Shown in pieces: positions 26,301-39,457 of a stretch of 64,000 nucleotides of DNA. This DNA is from Dimorphilus gyrociliatus (taxonomy: Eukaryota > Annelida > Polychaeta > Dinophilidae). The DNA is taken from the NCBI GenBank assembly GCA_904063045.1, contig CAJFCJ010000025.1:62001-126000 (forward strand), written 5' to 3'. The notes below the pieces were generated by a model. That model saw only the letters and a program-made list of their open reading frames with translations, had not been told where the DNA came from and did not search any database. The translations under genes and the position numbers were made by a program. Within the stretch, counting starts at the first letter, position 1, and each line of letters opens with the position of its first letter.

Positions 26301-26589
26301 TAGCCTTAATAAGTAAATTTGGTCGGTGAAAAGTGGATAAATAAAATGCACTCATTGGGTCAAGGATTTCTAGGTAGTCTATAATATAACCCGCAACTAA
26401 CCATATAAATTGCGTTGTCCAGGGGCAAACAGAACAGAAGAAAAGAGGTCCTAAATATTCATGAAATATCTTGAACGGTAAGCTGGCTCCAGTAGATAAG
26501 CCAGCTTCACCCGATGAACCAGAATAACCAGCATTCTTGTTACCGTTGGTCGTGTCTTTTCCCTTTTGTTTCCTACTTCTTAATTCCAT
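23348..26589 (-). CDS. DHCR7: 7-dehydrocholesterol reductase (sterol reductase family)
   Basis: Two coding exons, 26291-26589 (299 nt, donor GTTAGT) and 23348-24569 (1222 nt), join in phase 2 and give 506 residues. An AG splice acceptor lies just before the ATG (CAG|GTTATG in minus sense), so the 5' UTR is probably spliced from further upstream. The protein is polytopic. It has both family signatures: GTELYPRIKG in the middle and LLTHRTFRDDAKCMKKYG near the C terminus, plus LLVSGWWGIARHFHY and the terminal VPYKMLPYIF. The segment DADRQKQHVRKENGDCQVWG matches the DHCR7-specific KD-FRR-DGRCLIWG region better than the lamin B receptor or TM7SF2. The enzyme reduces the C7-C8 double bond of 7-dehydrocholesterol with NADPH in the ER. 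The N-terminal 40 residues are hydrophilic and poorly conserved. Confidence 0.93.
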
Positions 26590-29452
26590 AACCTGAAATA
26601 AAAGAATAGAAAATTATAAAACACTTCAATATTTTTTTATGAATATTCATTTGAATAAAAAGAGAAAATTAAAAAGCTTTCAGTTTTAACTTATTAAGCA
26701 CAAGTTATATCATGTGTTATAACACACAAGTATATATAAAACATTGCAAAAAAAATAGATTAGATCTAACCACTCCCCTGTATTGTTGTAATATAGAATA
26801 CATAAAAAACTGTACAGAAAGAGAGGGATAGAGTGAGGAGGAAGAGGAGGACAAGGATGGAAAGCGATCTGTTATAATTATTCCTAATTTAATTAAATTT
26901 ATACAGTTAGACTAAAATATAAAATTTTTAAATTCTTTTTCTTTTTTTTTTTAAAAAAAAAATAATTACAAAATAGTTATTTTGATTTTTTAGCTTAATA
27001 TTTACAAAAGAGAAAAACAAAACATAAAATAAAATGAACATATGCTTTAAAAAAAAATGGTTTTAAGAAAAAAAAAACACAAAAGCATATCGATTACAAA
27101 TGATTAGCTCATATAGGCTAAAAAAACTATCTGCATAATATATTCTGAGCAAATATCTAAAAATAGCCCTACGTATGTAAGGTAATTTCAACTCAGCCGA
27201 TCTTTAAGCCTATACCCATTATATATTATTTTGTAGGAAACGAGGTCTAAAGCCTGATTTTATATATAAAAACATATTAAATTTCTACGTTTCCGAATTC
27301 AAATATCCTAAATATAAATAATAAAGAATAAGAATAAGGAAATATTATTCAGATTCTGTTATATCTACAGTGATTTTTAGTTTTTTTTTTTAAACTAGAA
27401 CAGATGTTCAATTCAAGGTCACAGAACTTAAGACTATTAATTCTATAATAACAGACAAAAAGCTTGGATTTTCTCGACGAAATATTCAGTATTTGCAGAA
27501 TTATTCGCATTTTTATAATGAGAAGAATATAAATATAATGGATCCTTTGTTTATAAAGAATCCATTTTAATTTTTTAAAATAAAGAGAGATAGCAAACAA
27601 AAAACAGATATAGAAATGATAAAAAGCTTAGAATAAAATATCATTATTTGTTTGTTAAAATAGCTTTGTTAGATGAATATTTAATTGGCATAGATTCTAA
27701 TTTTTAGAACGTTTTTAAGGGTATCTTCTTTCTATTTACCTCCTTATCGAGTATAAAATCGAGCAAAGGCATATTTTTGGATTTTTACTTTATCGTTGAT
27801 ACAGCTGTAAGAAACGTATATCTGACACAAAGAAATGTCTGAAACCGGTAACAGCACGTGTGTTCTTTTTTTATAAAAAAAAAATAATATTAACTGTAAT
27901 AACTATACCATACTCAATATTTTTATTAAAGCATCTTTATAATATATTTTATCTATTGTTCATGCATTTATTTAATGAAATTACTTACTTATTTCCTTCA
28001 AATACTCCCTTTAATTTGGCAAATTCGTTGAAACCCCCGGATGATGCTAAACCCAGATGTTTAACGTAGAGCGAACTGAATATGTTTGCAGGCTGGTTAC
28101 GCGCTCCGTGCGTGAGTTTTTATTTTATCTCACCCTCTATTGAGACAGTAACCATACTAATCTGGAAGTGGAAACGTCTTTGTTGCCAGTTCTAGGTAAT
28201 ATCACGTGACTATGAGAATTATACTTTAAAGTAAAAAAGATTCATTTTATTCAGAATCACAATATCACAGGGGTTTCTAAGTGCTAGGAATCAATGCAAA
28301 TTAATAAGTGTTCATGGACACTGCAAAAGCAGACAAAAAAAGAAAAGACGTCTAATCTATGGACGCTTTTTTCTTTTAAAGGCGGAATATTTGAAATAAT
28401 ATCTTGTCAAACATTTAATAAAAAGTAAAATATCATTGGTAAATTATAAATTAGATTTAAATGGCATATAATAAAACAAGTTGAATATTAAATTTTTATG
28501 GCTAAAGAAATTCAGGTCTAAAAATAAATTATAAAAATTGGTTTTAAATAAAAGTCTGTGTAATGTTTTGTTATATTTATAAATATATAGAAATTTCCGA
28601 ATGATTCATTTAGGGAGGAGTTGAACAGATGCCCTAAAATGTTCTTCGCTATCATTTCAGTAGTTCATCACCAGTGCAAAACTATTGAACAGCTACTATT
28701 CATTTATTGTTATAACTTAACAAAATGACTACGTATATATATTTTTTAAATTGTATTGTTGTCTTTATAGAAAAAATTTTGGAATTATATACCAGTTTTA
28801 TTTATAAATAGTTCTCTCTGTCTCTTTCTTTCTTATATTTAACTAACAAATACTAACGTCCTCAGCCTCTTCATACTACATATACGTCTATAACAATCTA
28901 TTTTTATATTAATACAACAGTGATTCGGTTTTTGTTTTTTCAATTTGAGTTTAGTTAGTACATTTTATAATAAGTTATGCAATTAATAAAATAAAAAGGA
29001 AAAGAATAGGCTTTAAAAATAATAACTTTACTCTCAATATATTATAATATTTTTTACTATTCTAGTTCAGTATGGTTTTGTGTGTTACTTACTTTTAATA
29101 TAAGACGTTTAGATACTATACCAATTATTTTATATCTATTATCATTATTTCTGTTGAATAAATCTTCTTTTCAATAAATATTCTAAATTATTCTTTTATT
29201 TAAAGATTATATAATTATAGGCCTATAATAGATTATCCCTAATTCTTTTTCTAACTTCCTTTTTCCATTTAAAGACATTAGTTCAATAATGCACTTGTAA
29301 TTTTTTGTTAAAAATTCTATAGCTAACCTTCTTTTAATCAAATATTAAGTTTGTATATCACGGTCAATCCAAATAATGAAAGGATTAATGCAAATATATA
29401 TAGTCCTATAATTACTGTATATAGTAAAAAAAATTTATAGGCTTACTTAGAC

Positions 29453-29477
29453 ATACAGTATACATTATATACTGTAT
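29453..29477. repeat. Inverted pair ATACAGTATA / TATACTGTAT
   Basis: Ten-bp complementary arms at 29453-29462 and 29468-29477 separated by CATTA. Confidence 0.85.
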
Positions 29478-32353
29478 ATTTATATAGACAAACATTTCTC
29501 TTAAATCATTAATATCAACAATGTTTGATATTAAAATGGTTAAAATTCAAGATTTTTATTGATTTCTGAATTCTCATATATCTCATTTAATGTCTGTTTC
29601 TCTCTTTATCTATTCGTTCAGCTTTTTTCTTATCAGTTAGATTTATTATTATACAAGTCCTACTTAATAGACACGGTTAATTAGTAAAAGTTTTCTTGAT
29701 TTTTCATTCGTTTACAATCTAATTTCTAAGAATCAATTGGCATGTATATTTGTTACTTGATATATAATTATTCGTGTAAATATACAAGTGATAATCAAGC
29801 ATTTATATGTTATAAGTCTAGGTATAATATTCAGCATAGATGAGATGTTATAGGAGTATATACTCTATGTATACAAACATATCATATCATACATATATTC
29901 TAATATATCTGTCCACCTGTGAAGGCCTACCAACAAAACAAAGACACAAAATAGAATTTGTTGTTCTAATATCGCAAATGTAAGATTAAGAAAACCAGGG
30001 AGAGAGAGACAACGGGATATAATAAAAACAATCAAGATAAGGAACAAAAGAATAATACTATTAAGATGGCATATATTCTATAGTACTAAAATGTTTGTAA
30101 TAAAGAGCTACATTAAAAGAAAACATTGCATAGAAAGAGGAGAGAAACCTTTCAACCCAGACAGAAATTCAATACTGAAATAAAGTCGGAAAAGTGCTAG
30201 GATAACAGTCTTACTCGCACTTTGAACGAAGAAGGGTTAAAATTAGAGGTTGATCCCGATTTAATCGGACCACTTTTCTTCTCTTTCTTTCGGTATTTTT
30301 TGAAGAAAGATAGTTGGAATTGTTAGGAATGTTTCTTTAATAAGAAACGTAAGGCAATTTACTCTTATATAAATAAATCAAAAGTCGCCTATAGGCTGAT
30401 GGCCTTGAAAAGAAATACAATACGACATCCTATACTTATATAAGATATGCACCAGATCTCAACATATGCTCTTCTCTCATAATTGCCTTTATGCCTAGCT
30501 AGATAGTCTTATTCTCTTTTCATTCCTTTTCATCGTCTAATCAATTTCCTTTTAAAGTATCACCTGGATAGTTAGGTCTCATTAAAGAACGGGGACACTT
30601 TACGATTTCTAATCCAGAGAAAAATTAAAATAGTCAGGTTTAGACTTGAGAAGTGATAGGCAAATACACGCTAAGTATAGGGGAGAGGTTGCTGAAAAAA
30701 GCTATAAAGAAGAAATGAGCTAGTAAAAGTTTGAGGGGGGGAAGGGTGGGGGAGTGGATGAAAGGAATAGCTTTTTCTATACAGTTTACTGGTAGTCGTC
30801 CTACAGCGCTCTGTTTGACATTTAACCCGTCCGGCCCCTCCAGACGCCTATTAATGGAAGCGTTGGAACGCAAAAAAATTTTCCTCCTTCCTTGGGAGAC
30901 GATAACTCTATTTCTCGCCCATCGACTTATCAATCGATTTATGTCTCTTTTTCTCTTTTACTTTTTCATATTTCCTCTTTTCTTCGCTTTCCCCTCCCCC
31001 GTCACCCTTCTCTCTTTTATCCGTTCCAGCATCTTATCATTTTTTATATTTATAGTATATTGTTTCTAATAACTTGGAAAATAATCAAACCTTTAAAAGT
31101 TGATAAGGAAACTCTTTCAAAAACGTTTTAAAGATGTACTCAAAGTGTTTGTAATTTGATTATTGCAATTAATGGGAGAATGTTAAATGCATACATGATT
31201 AAATATGTTGTATATATAAGATATAAAAGGGAAAATAGAATAAATATAATGATTGAATTGAAAGGTTTTTAATTCATTTAGATGTATTCCACCTTTTAGA
31301 TCGGACATCTGAGGTCACGATCAACCAATAAGAGAATTGTTATGATAAAAGTTATATCCGTCCAGAGGAAAATGAGAAACCGGATATCTTTTGTAAACTA
31401 TTCAAATTATTCACAGAATCACACTCTACGTTTAATTAAAATATCCGACGTTTTCTTAATTGACCTTTCAATTGGTTTATGAATATTTATCAGTCTTAAA
31501 ATAGAGTTATGTAAATTTTGTTTAGTTATTTGCTTTAATAAACATAACTATGTATACTTGTGAAAATGCTGTGGGTACCAGTATTCATCTGATTTTGGTT
31601 AAATTCGTGCTTAATATTAGTTCTTCCTTTTCTTTGTTTATAATTGATTAATAACAAATAAAAGGCTGTTTAAATAATCTATTATTAATATTTTATCCTA
31701 GATTAAAGGAATTATGATATATGTTAAATTTCAAAAATCATTTCCCCACTTCGGAGATTAGCCTAATTCTGATTTGCTAGTTTTACAACATCAATGTTTT
31801 GTCTTGCTCTAAGCAAGAATAACTAACTAACTAACGTATCTTATTTTTTCTCTCTTCCGCTTTACAAAGAAGAAGAGAGGAAGATGAAAAGAAAAGAAAA
31901 AAAAAGAATTATAATTTGCTCTTGATTGCCTTAATAGTAATTAAAGGCTAATCGAATATTATTCTAGTATAATATCAAGTATAAGCTATAGATTGATGAA
32001 TAATCTTCAATAAATTAATTCTAGTCTGGTGTACAAAAAGTGTTGAATGATTATTTATAATTTACATCCTTATCCTTTTGACATTGACTATAATCTTGCT
32101 GGTACACAAGAATATTCAATCTTAAGAGAGCGTCATTTCCTTTAGTATTTTTTTTAGTCAATAATTCATTACAAGCAACTAAGTGATCTTCTGTAAAAAC
32201 TAATATGAACTTTCCTTTATTTTTTTATTCTTTTCCCCTACGATGTGTAAAAATTTTTATGCTATATTTTTTTCCAGCTCTCCCAACTGCAAAGGATTTT
32301 GCGTGCCTGTTAATATAGATTATAGTCGTTTTTTTTCGATTTGTGCGAGAAAA

Positions 32354-32375
32354 GGGGGAAGGGAAGGGTGGGGGA
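32354..32375 (+). other. G-quadruplex-type motif
   Basis: GGGGG-AA-GGG-AA-GGG-T-GGGGG: four runs of at least three guanines with 1-2 nt loops on the + strand. Confidence 0.75.
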
Positions 32376-33263
32376 GGATGTTCAGAGGGGGGTAATTTTC
32401 TTGCTGGCATCAAATTGAGCCTTGTATGCATATGTATATGTATAATTAAAGTAGGCGTTTCACAGCATCAATTAGACCTCTATTTTACGAATAATGTTTC
32501 GTTGTGCTATTTAATGTCTGTTAGTTTGTTGTTTTTTCTTCGTAACAAAACATGACCATGTAAAAGGTTGTTACTTTGAATGATGAATTATATCTGCTAA
32601 AGAGAAAACAGAGATTAAGCCTAGAATTAAAAAAAAATAGAGGATAGGGAGTAGGAGAATAATAACAATACTTTACAGTTTTTCTATCCGACCATATAAT
32701 CAATCAACTGCAATCATATACGGAAGAAGAGAAATACGGTCGTAAATCATGGAGACAAATTAGCCGTCTCCCCTCGTCTGTATCATTGTCCTTTTTGTTC
32801 TTTATTTCGTACTTTTTTTGTTATCTTTAAAGAAGAGGAGAGAAAGATATATAAATATATATTATCGTTTAGAATCTGTAATAGATTTATCTATACATAT
32901 TTATAGGTGTTGTATGTAAGCAATAAATTTCATGTATTTATTTATACAGTAACATTATATGTATAATTTATGCTAATTTATGAGAGGTAAAAAAAATTGG
33001 AGAAAAAACAGATTTACAATAACCCTCTCACATACGCCCCTTATGTAAGTCGACCGTAATAGTTCCGGTTGAGAACTTCACAAATTCAGTATAACGACCC
33101 CAGGCGCTTTTCAAATGAATTTTTTAAGACTGTACCCCGACGATGAAGAAAAGTCAATATACTAGATTTCTTTTTTTTAAAACATTCCGTCTTTAATTTA
33201 GAAAAGTAGAGTAACAATATTCATCTTATCTTATCTTTCTTCCCCTACTTGTCTATGTCTTTG

Positions 33264-33296
<33 letters not shown>

Positions 33297-35793
33297 CCAT
33301 TCTTTCCCCTATCCCTTCGCAATTATTATCTCTTTTCTTTCACTACTATTTAATTATCATAACTGCTTATTACACACATAAAATAGTGATGGATTAGATT
33401 TTGAGAGAAAATCAGAGGGTGATTTTTTTCTCATTTCGTCACGCGATAAACAATAATGCGATGGTTACATAATAATCAATTGCCCTGATCACGAACACGT
33501 TCCTCATCATTAGGCCTATTCTTTATTATTTTATACATCTATTCAATTCTTAATAAACTGTGTAAAAGGTTCATTTTCTGAAGTGAAAGATTTTTTTTTA
33601 TTAAAGAAAAGAGTTTAAAGATTACAGTTTATATGGGAAATTAATCAAAGTATAATTAGGCTCTTGACCTTTATTTCTTAACATTTAATGTTAAGACCTT
33701 TTGTTGAATTACTACAACTATTTCTAATACAAAAGATCTCTTGTTCCCCTTTGGTATTGCCTCGTTATTTAAACTTAATTAATTACTCAGTCTTTCGCTC
33801 TTGAATTTTATGATTTCTTACAACTTATTCTATCTTACAAAACCACAACAATATAAAGAAATCCTTCAGATCTTCGTGTTATTCCTCTACATTTCTTTTT
33901 CTTTTTTTTCAATCAATCTTTACCCTTGTTCTTTTACTTGATGATTTTCTCTGTCTCTCTTTTTCTCTCTTTCTTTATTTCTCCTTGTTTTCTCTGTCTC
34001 TACCTCTTTCTTCCTTCTCTCTCCTTCTTCTCTGTTTTTTATTTCCTGTCATGTTATGTTAAATTTATTTATTTTCATTAATAATCTTAATTGAGTAGCC
34101 ACGTGACAAAGAAGAGTATGCTAATCATGAGTTTTCATTAGCCACTGTTAAACTCGAACTGAATATCATTCCATGTTTTAATGTCGTTTCTGTCATTACT
34201 GTTAGGGTAGCCGTCATCCCGTCTACGTTTATTTCCCTTATTTCTTGAGGGAAAGAGCAAGAGAATAACGCCTTTCGCGTAGAAACTAGAATTGACCTTA
34301 TTTTTAATGGATTCGTAAATTTTTCAAATCTATATCTCTGTTGATTTTCCCGCCTCAATCAGTTTAGCAGAGTTCCTCTTTCGTTTATGTTAACAGAATT
34401 TATGACCTGTCTTATAGGTGGTAAATTTTTGGTAGACGTTGGGTGGGCTAATAAATCTGACTGAATGATAGAAAATTGGACCCTAACAATTAATTTCGGT
34501 CGAGTAGAGTGGGGTCAACATCGTTAATTTTGTTGTTGTTGTATTAAAGCAACCTTGAAATAAAAGATACTAATATAAAAAGAAGAATAATAAATATCCC
34601 ATTGAGATAGACGCTTAATTAGTATATGAATATTTAATAAAATAAGACCAATATAGACTACTACTCTGATACGCGGTTCAAAGAGAATTTTTAATGCTAT
34701 TATTAAAGCAAGAAGTAAGCTTAAACTAGTCCATTAGAGGCTGGAACAAAGAGCAGGTTTTCCCCAAAGCTTCTTATAAGATCTATCATCTCCATGTTTA
34801 TATATGTTTAAACAACGGATGATAGGTATTAATCGCCTCTGATAAACGATGCACAAACTGGACAAACAGGGGGCAAAAAACATTGATTTCTGTTTAATTT
34901 TCATTAGAGATAAAACAAACGGATACAATTGTTTAATTAGATCGGTTCGATTTACCATCTCTACTATTATTCTTTCATTGCCCTGGTGTCATGTGGCAGC
35001 TTCGATACTAGATGTTTGTCAGGGACGGACAAATTACAAACATAAAGGATAAATACACTCGATACTCTCTTACTCTCTAACTCTCTTTATCTCTCTTCTA
35101 TTCTTACAATTACTTTTTTTGTCTCCTAATTAATAAAACAACCAAGTTTTTATTTACAAACAAATAAACAAAAACTATACAATTACTTTTTTTTTACTTT
35201 AACACCTCTTTCCTTTAATTATGTACCTGATTCGTAACAATAAATTATAATCGCTTTATCTAGAGTTTGCTTTTACAAACTTTAACTATACAAACTGTCA
35301 AATTGAAACGTACTATATAGTCTATATAATTCATTTATTATATAAAAAGGAAATATACAACTGGATATATTACTAAAGTACTAAAAAACCAAACTTTTAT
35401 TGCATCTTTTTTATAGTTTTCTTTTGTCAAAGTAAACTTTTTCACAGCGGAAAATAAAGAAATAATTCCTTTTTTATATATAAAAAGAATAATAATGCCA
35501 AAAATAAAATGAATGGTAAAGATAGAGAGAGAGAGAGAGAGAGAAAAGTATGCCTTTGGCAATTAGGAATGCAACTTAATACTTTTAACGAGCTTTATTG
35601 ATTAGTTTGCCTTATTTTATTTTTCAGTATTGAAAGAAGAACAAAAGTTTGTACAATATACAATTTATTATAAAGTATATAAAGTGTTACAAAACTGTTT
35701 TAGTCGGAGTTTATAGCGTGAGAAATATTTTTTTTATTTAATTGATTATTTTAATAATAGTTGATTTAGTTAAATATTAATTTTTTATTACAG

Positions 35794-35956
35794 GTTTTAT
35801 CAATAAGGAGGAAGATTCTAAATGTTTTCAAAGTTGGTAATAAAACGCTTGACGACGGTCCAAATCAGCCCTCGTACAGACGATTATCTCAAGTCTTTCG
35901 AGACTTTAAACGACTTGTTTGTCAAGCCGATTTATTAAGTCTCGACGATCGATAGG
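35794..35956 (+). CDS. Isolated candidate 3'-terminal coding exon, unknown protein
   Basis: A splice acceptor (TTTTTTATTACAG) is followed by a frame open for 53 codons to TAG at 35954-35956. It includes SIRRKILNVFKVGNKTLDD and SYRRLSQVFRDFKRLVCQA and ends SLDDR. Base composition is clearly richer in G+C than the surroundings, as in real exons here. I do not recognise the family. No upstream partner exon is obvious. The phase (0) would fit a donor at 19316/19317 of the protocadherin, which would enclose DHCR7 inside a 16.5-kb intron, but nothing proves that link. Confidence 0.4.
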
Positions 35957-36447
35957 GGGCGTTATAATACGGTTTATATTTACTAGAACATTTACCGAAT
36001 TTTGTATGATTATCGTTAACTACGTCTTTTAAAAAGCTAGGAAAAAAATTAAAAGCTCATTTTCCCATATGGGATATATCAATGTAATAGATATTCTTAC
36101 CGATATTTTCAATTTGTTAGAACTTAACGAAAGGTGATATGAGGTTTGTCATTCACTTTTTGTTCTTAGCGAAATGAACGAAAGGCGATATAGTCGATGA
36201 AAGAGAAAAAAATCCGTACGAAATATCTTTCGTTCTTTTATTTTCTACATTTATTCGTTTCTTTCTCATTTTCCCTTTTCTCCTTTCAAACATTTGCTCG
36301 TTTAATATATTTAACTAAAGTCGACAATTCATGCAGATATGAATAAAACTTAGAGATAATTTGATAAATTGGATGTGTTTCATTCCCAAAAACGTGTTCT
36401 CTTGTATAGAAAGAAGATATTAGAATAGTAGAGATTAAGATAATATA

Positions 36448-36456
36448 AAGAAAGAA

Positions 36457-36486
<30 letters not shown>
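36448..36486. repeat. GA microsatellite
   Basis: AAAG units passing into an uninterrupted GA run. Confidence 0.85.
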
Positions 36487-36487
<1 letters not shown>

Positions 36488-37298
36488 CAATTATCTTTCG
36501 ACTGTCAAAATAAAAAGTTATTATGAGAGATAAGTAAAATGACTAATTAACAAATTGGAATTGAATCCAAAACAAACGGGAAAACAACTAATAAGACAAA
36601 TGTATTATGTAATAGTATGTTTTTGAAAACATTATCTGTAACAATATGATAATACAACTTGTTTATTACGCGATCAAAAGAAAAAATATAGATTACGAAT
36701 CAATGTATACATTTTAATCGCGTGATAGATCAGTCATTATTAAATGCTACAGCGAGGTTAAATGTTAACGTTGGCATGACAGCTTAGAATTCATTCTGAT
36801 ATAAGAAACATTTTGGCATCTGTTTGATAACGTTATAGTAAGAATGATTGATTTTATCAAACTTAATCAAAAGTATACACGGAAAAATTAATTAAAACTA
36901 GGTTAATTAATACATTAATTAATTAATAAATTAAGACAATATTTATAATCCAATATTAAACATAGAAAGAATAGGTAAATAGTAAGCAAATGGTTATAAA
37001 TTCCCTGTAAAAATAGTTTGAATAAACAAGTAAACAATGTTGATTATTGTAGCCAGTTGTTTATCGTTCCCAATAAAACTGCTTAATTTGTTGACGCGCC
37101 AAAGGCGAAACAAATGTTAGATTAATTCTACAAGAGTGCAAATGGGATGTAAGGTAAGAGAGAAAGAATGTAAGAAAGAAAGAAAGAAAGGGAAAGAGAG
37201 AGGATAGAGGAGAGGCGAAGAAGGGAAGAAAAAGAGAAAGCGTTAGAAAAGAGGAGAGGTAGTGTTATGTTGCAGTAACGGGACGAAATGAGAAGTGC

Positions 37299-37323
37299 GG
37301 GGGGTGGGGAGGGATGAGGGGGG
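37299..37323 (+). other. G-quadruplex-type motif
   Basis: GGGGGG-T-GGGG-A-GGG-ATGA-GGGGGG on the + strand, next to a long GA-rich purine tract (37150-37260). Confidence 0.75.
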
Positions 37324-38055
37324 CAGTTGAAAGGATGAGGGGGTTTATTAGTGTAAAATAGCCTATATAAAGAAATAGGAAATACAAGGAATTGATAAGA
37401 AAGACAATTGAGAGAAATAATGACGGATCCATAGAATTGTAAATAGTTTAATTTAGAGTGCGTTGTTACTATACTTTTTATTTATAGACAATAGCGGCCA
37501 TCTTTCTATTATATAATCAACTAATATAAGTAAAAGGGGTGTTTGATGAACCACAAATACGTAATAAGTACATACGAATTGTTGTTTACACTTAAGGTAA
37601 TCAATGAATAGAAGAGAATAACGTAACGTATATAAATTTTTTACACGAAAGCTTCTATATATGAGATAAAGAGAGAGAAGGGATAAAATCAATTGGGGAA
37701 AAAAAAGACGTAAGAGAACGAAGGAAATCCTGTATTTCGACTATTTAGGGCCCATAATTATAAGTCTATATAAATATAGGCCCTGAAAATCCTCAACGCG
37801 CCTCATAGTCAGCCACGCAACTGCCTCTCAATTACCCTAAGCTATCAAGGGAATGCATAATCTTGGTTACCAATGTGTTGCGCAATGCTGAGAGTCATTG
37901 AACACGTCAACTCGTGTATACATACAAGCAACTGGGGCGTACACTCGATTGCATAATGCTCCTCAAGAATCCTTCATTAATTCAGTATACCATTTAGAGA
38001 GCGTTTCCCTCGCATGAGCAAAGCAATGGCACAAGGAGGGAAGGAGGTACCAAGC

Positions 38056-38109
38056 AGCGGCGGCGGCGGCGGTGGCGGTGGCGGTGGCGGTGATGGTGGT
38101 GGTGGTGTT
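38056..38109. repeat. GGC/GGT trinucleotide repeat
   Basis: An imperfect (CGG)(TGG) array, unusual in this AT-rich DNA. The opposite strand translates to poly-His/Arg and poly-Ala/Thr frames that I do not regard as genes. Confidence 0.85.
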
Positions 38110-39457
38110 GTGGTAGTTGTAATGTTGGTGGCAGTTGGAATGAATGAAATGAACGAGAGGGGGGCGAGAGAGAAAGCTCATGCGAACTAAACATTCCTCG
38201 CTGTCAGCGTCGATAAACGTCCTCTTTCATTAGGCGTCTATTCAATCAAAGTCCGATGAAGAGAAAAAGAAGCCAGAAATACCGTCGTACAAGAATAGTA
38301 AATATTTGTAGGATTAATTAGCATCTAATTAATGAGTGTAGACGGATTTTGTCTAATGTTTTTCACATCTTACTGGTGGTATCAGTTAATTTATTCATAC
38401 AAATTGGAAACGGATAAAGATATAGGAGAGGGAAATGAGGAAAAGGGTAGGCGGGAGTACGTCAGCCCTACGGGGAAATTGAGTTGAATCATTGAATGTA
38501 GAAAGAAGAGTTCATGACCCCGTTTTCCGTTCTGTTTGTCGGCTGTAAACAACAAAACGCTTGAATGAATTGAAAGAAAAGAATCTAAACGTTTAGACGA
38601 GGGAAGGAGTGGAGAGAGAAAAAGGGTTAGAGTTTATTCGGAGGTTGCTGCAAGCTAAAAGAAATATTTCCGCCGAAAAGCGTTTATTTATTTTCAAGGG
38701 AGGTGGCGGAATTAATTCGCATCGATCAACCGATGCGTGCGGATAACGTTCTTCAACGGCCTCTTGGCGTAGAACGACTGGGAATTAATTAATCTACGAT
38801 TCTGCTTAACGTTAATAATTTCTCCGCCGCTTAACTTCTGCTAACGCCATCTATGTTGCAAGATTCCTCTGTTTAAGAAAAGTAATCAATTGCCTTAACT
38901 AGGGGCTGGAATGAGATGATTTGTTAGTTTTACTTTCCAGAAGTATTCCACAAACCGCAACTCGATCAAAATCGCTTTACCGCAAATCTATATAAAGGAT
39001 TGTTTGGTTTCCTTCTTGTTTTGTCTTAAAGACGGTGGGAAATGAACTCCCGTTAAAATAAACTTACTGCAATAATCCGATAACGAATCTTTAGGCTCCT
39101 ACTTAGAATCATTACAAACTAGTACTTCGCTATTTCTCATTTCAGAATGAAGCTAATTTATTCATGTAAACGTTTTAATTATTTATCTTCTCCACTAAAT
39201 GGGATTTTAATTTTCTTCTTAGTATAAAATTTCTCCAAATCACTTTCTTTTCCTCAGTTCTTTAAAATTATTGCTGGTGTTTGTCTTATTAGTTTACTTT
39301 TTATACATTTTATATAAAAGTTAGTCTATCTCTTTTGAATGTTAATATGCATAAAAGCTGACAAAAATTTTAAAAAAGAAGGAAAGAAAACGACGAATGA
39401 GAGTTGAAAAACTATAATTAACTTTGAATCACTTTAGTATAGAGAATCGACCAGATA

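Larger units (their letters stand above)
26592..35793. other. Gene-poor interval, about 9 kb
   Basis: No gene recognised. The first part probably includes the DHCR7 5' UTR intron and promoter. Long AT-rich stretches, an inverted TACTGTATA pair (29453-29477), guanine-run motifs at 30735-30755 and 32354-32375, and CT-rich tracts (33264-33290, 33950-34030) are present. Confidence 0.5.
35957..39457. other. Interval upstream of TMEM45-like gene's 3' end
   Basis: Starts with AGGGGGCGTTA (35954-35964). GA tract at 36448-36486, a purine-rich region at 37150-37260, a guanine-run motif at 37299-37323, GGC/GGT repeats at 38056-38109 and a CTCF-like core at 38842-38852. The stretch 38450-38900 is more GC-rich and complex than its surroundings but has no recognisable frame. 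Confidence 0.5.

Noticed and set aside
34125-34358. 77-codon minus-strand frame with fairly complex sequence
   Set aside because: Does not resemble any family I know and has no clear neighbouring exons; left as unassigned.
37963-38194. Poly-His/Arg and poly-Ala/Thr frames on the minus strand
   Set aside because: Translation of the GGC/GGT repeat in several frames at once; no start context, splice signals or conserved part.
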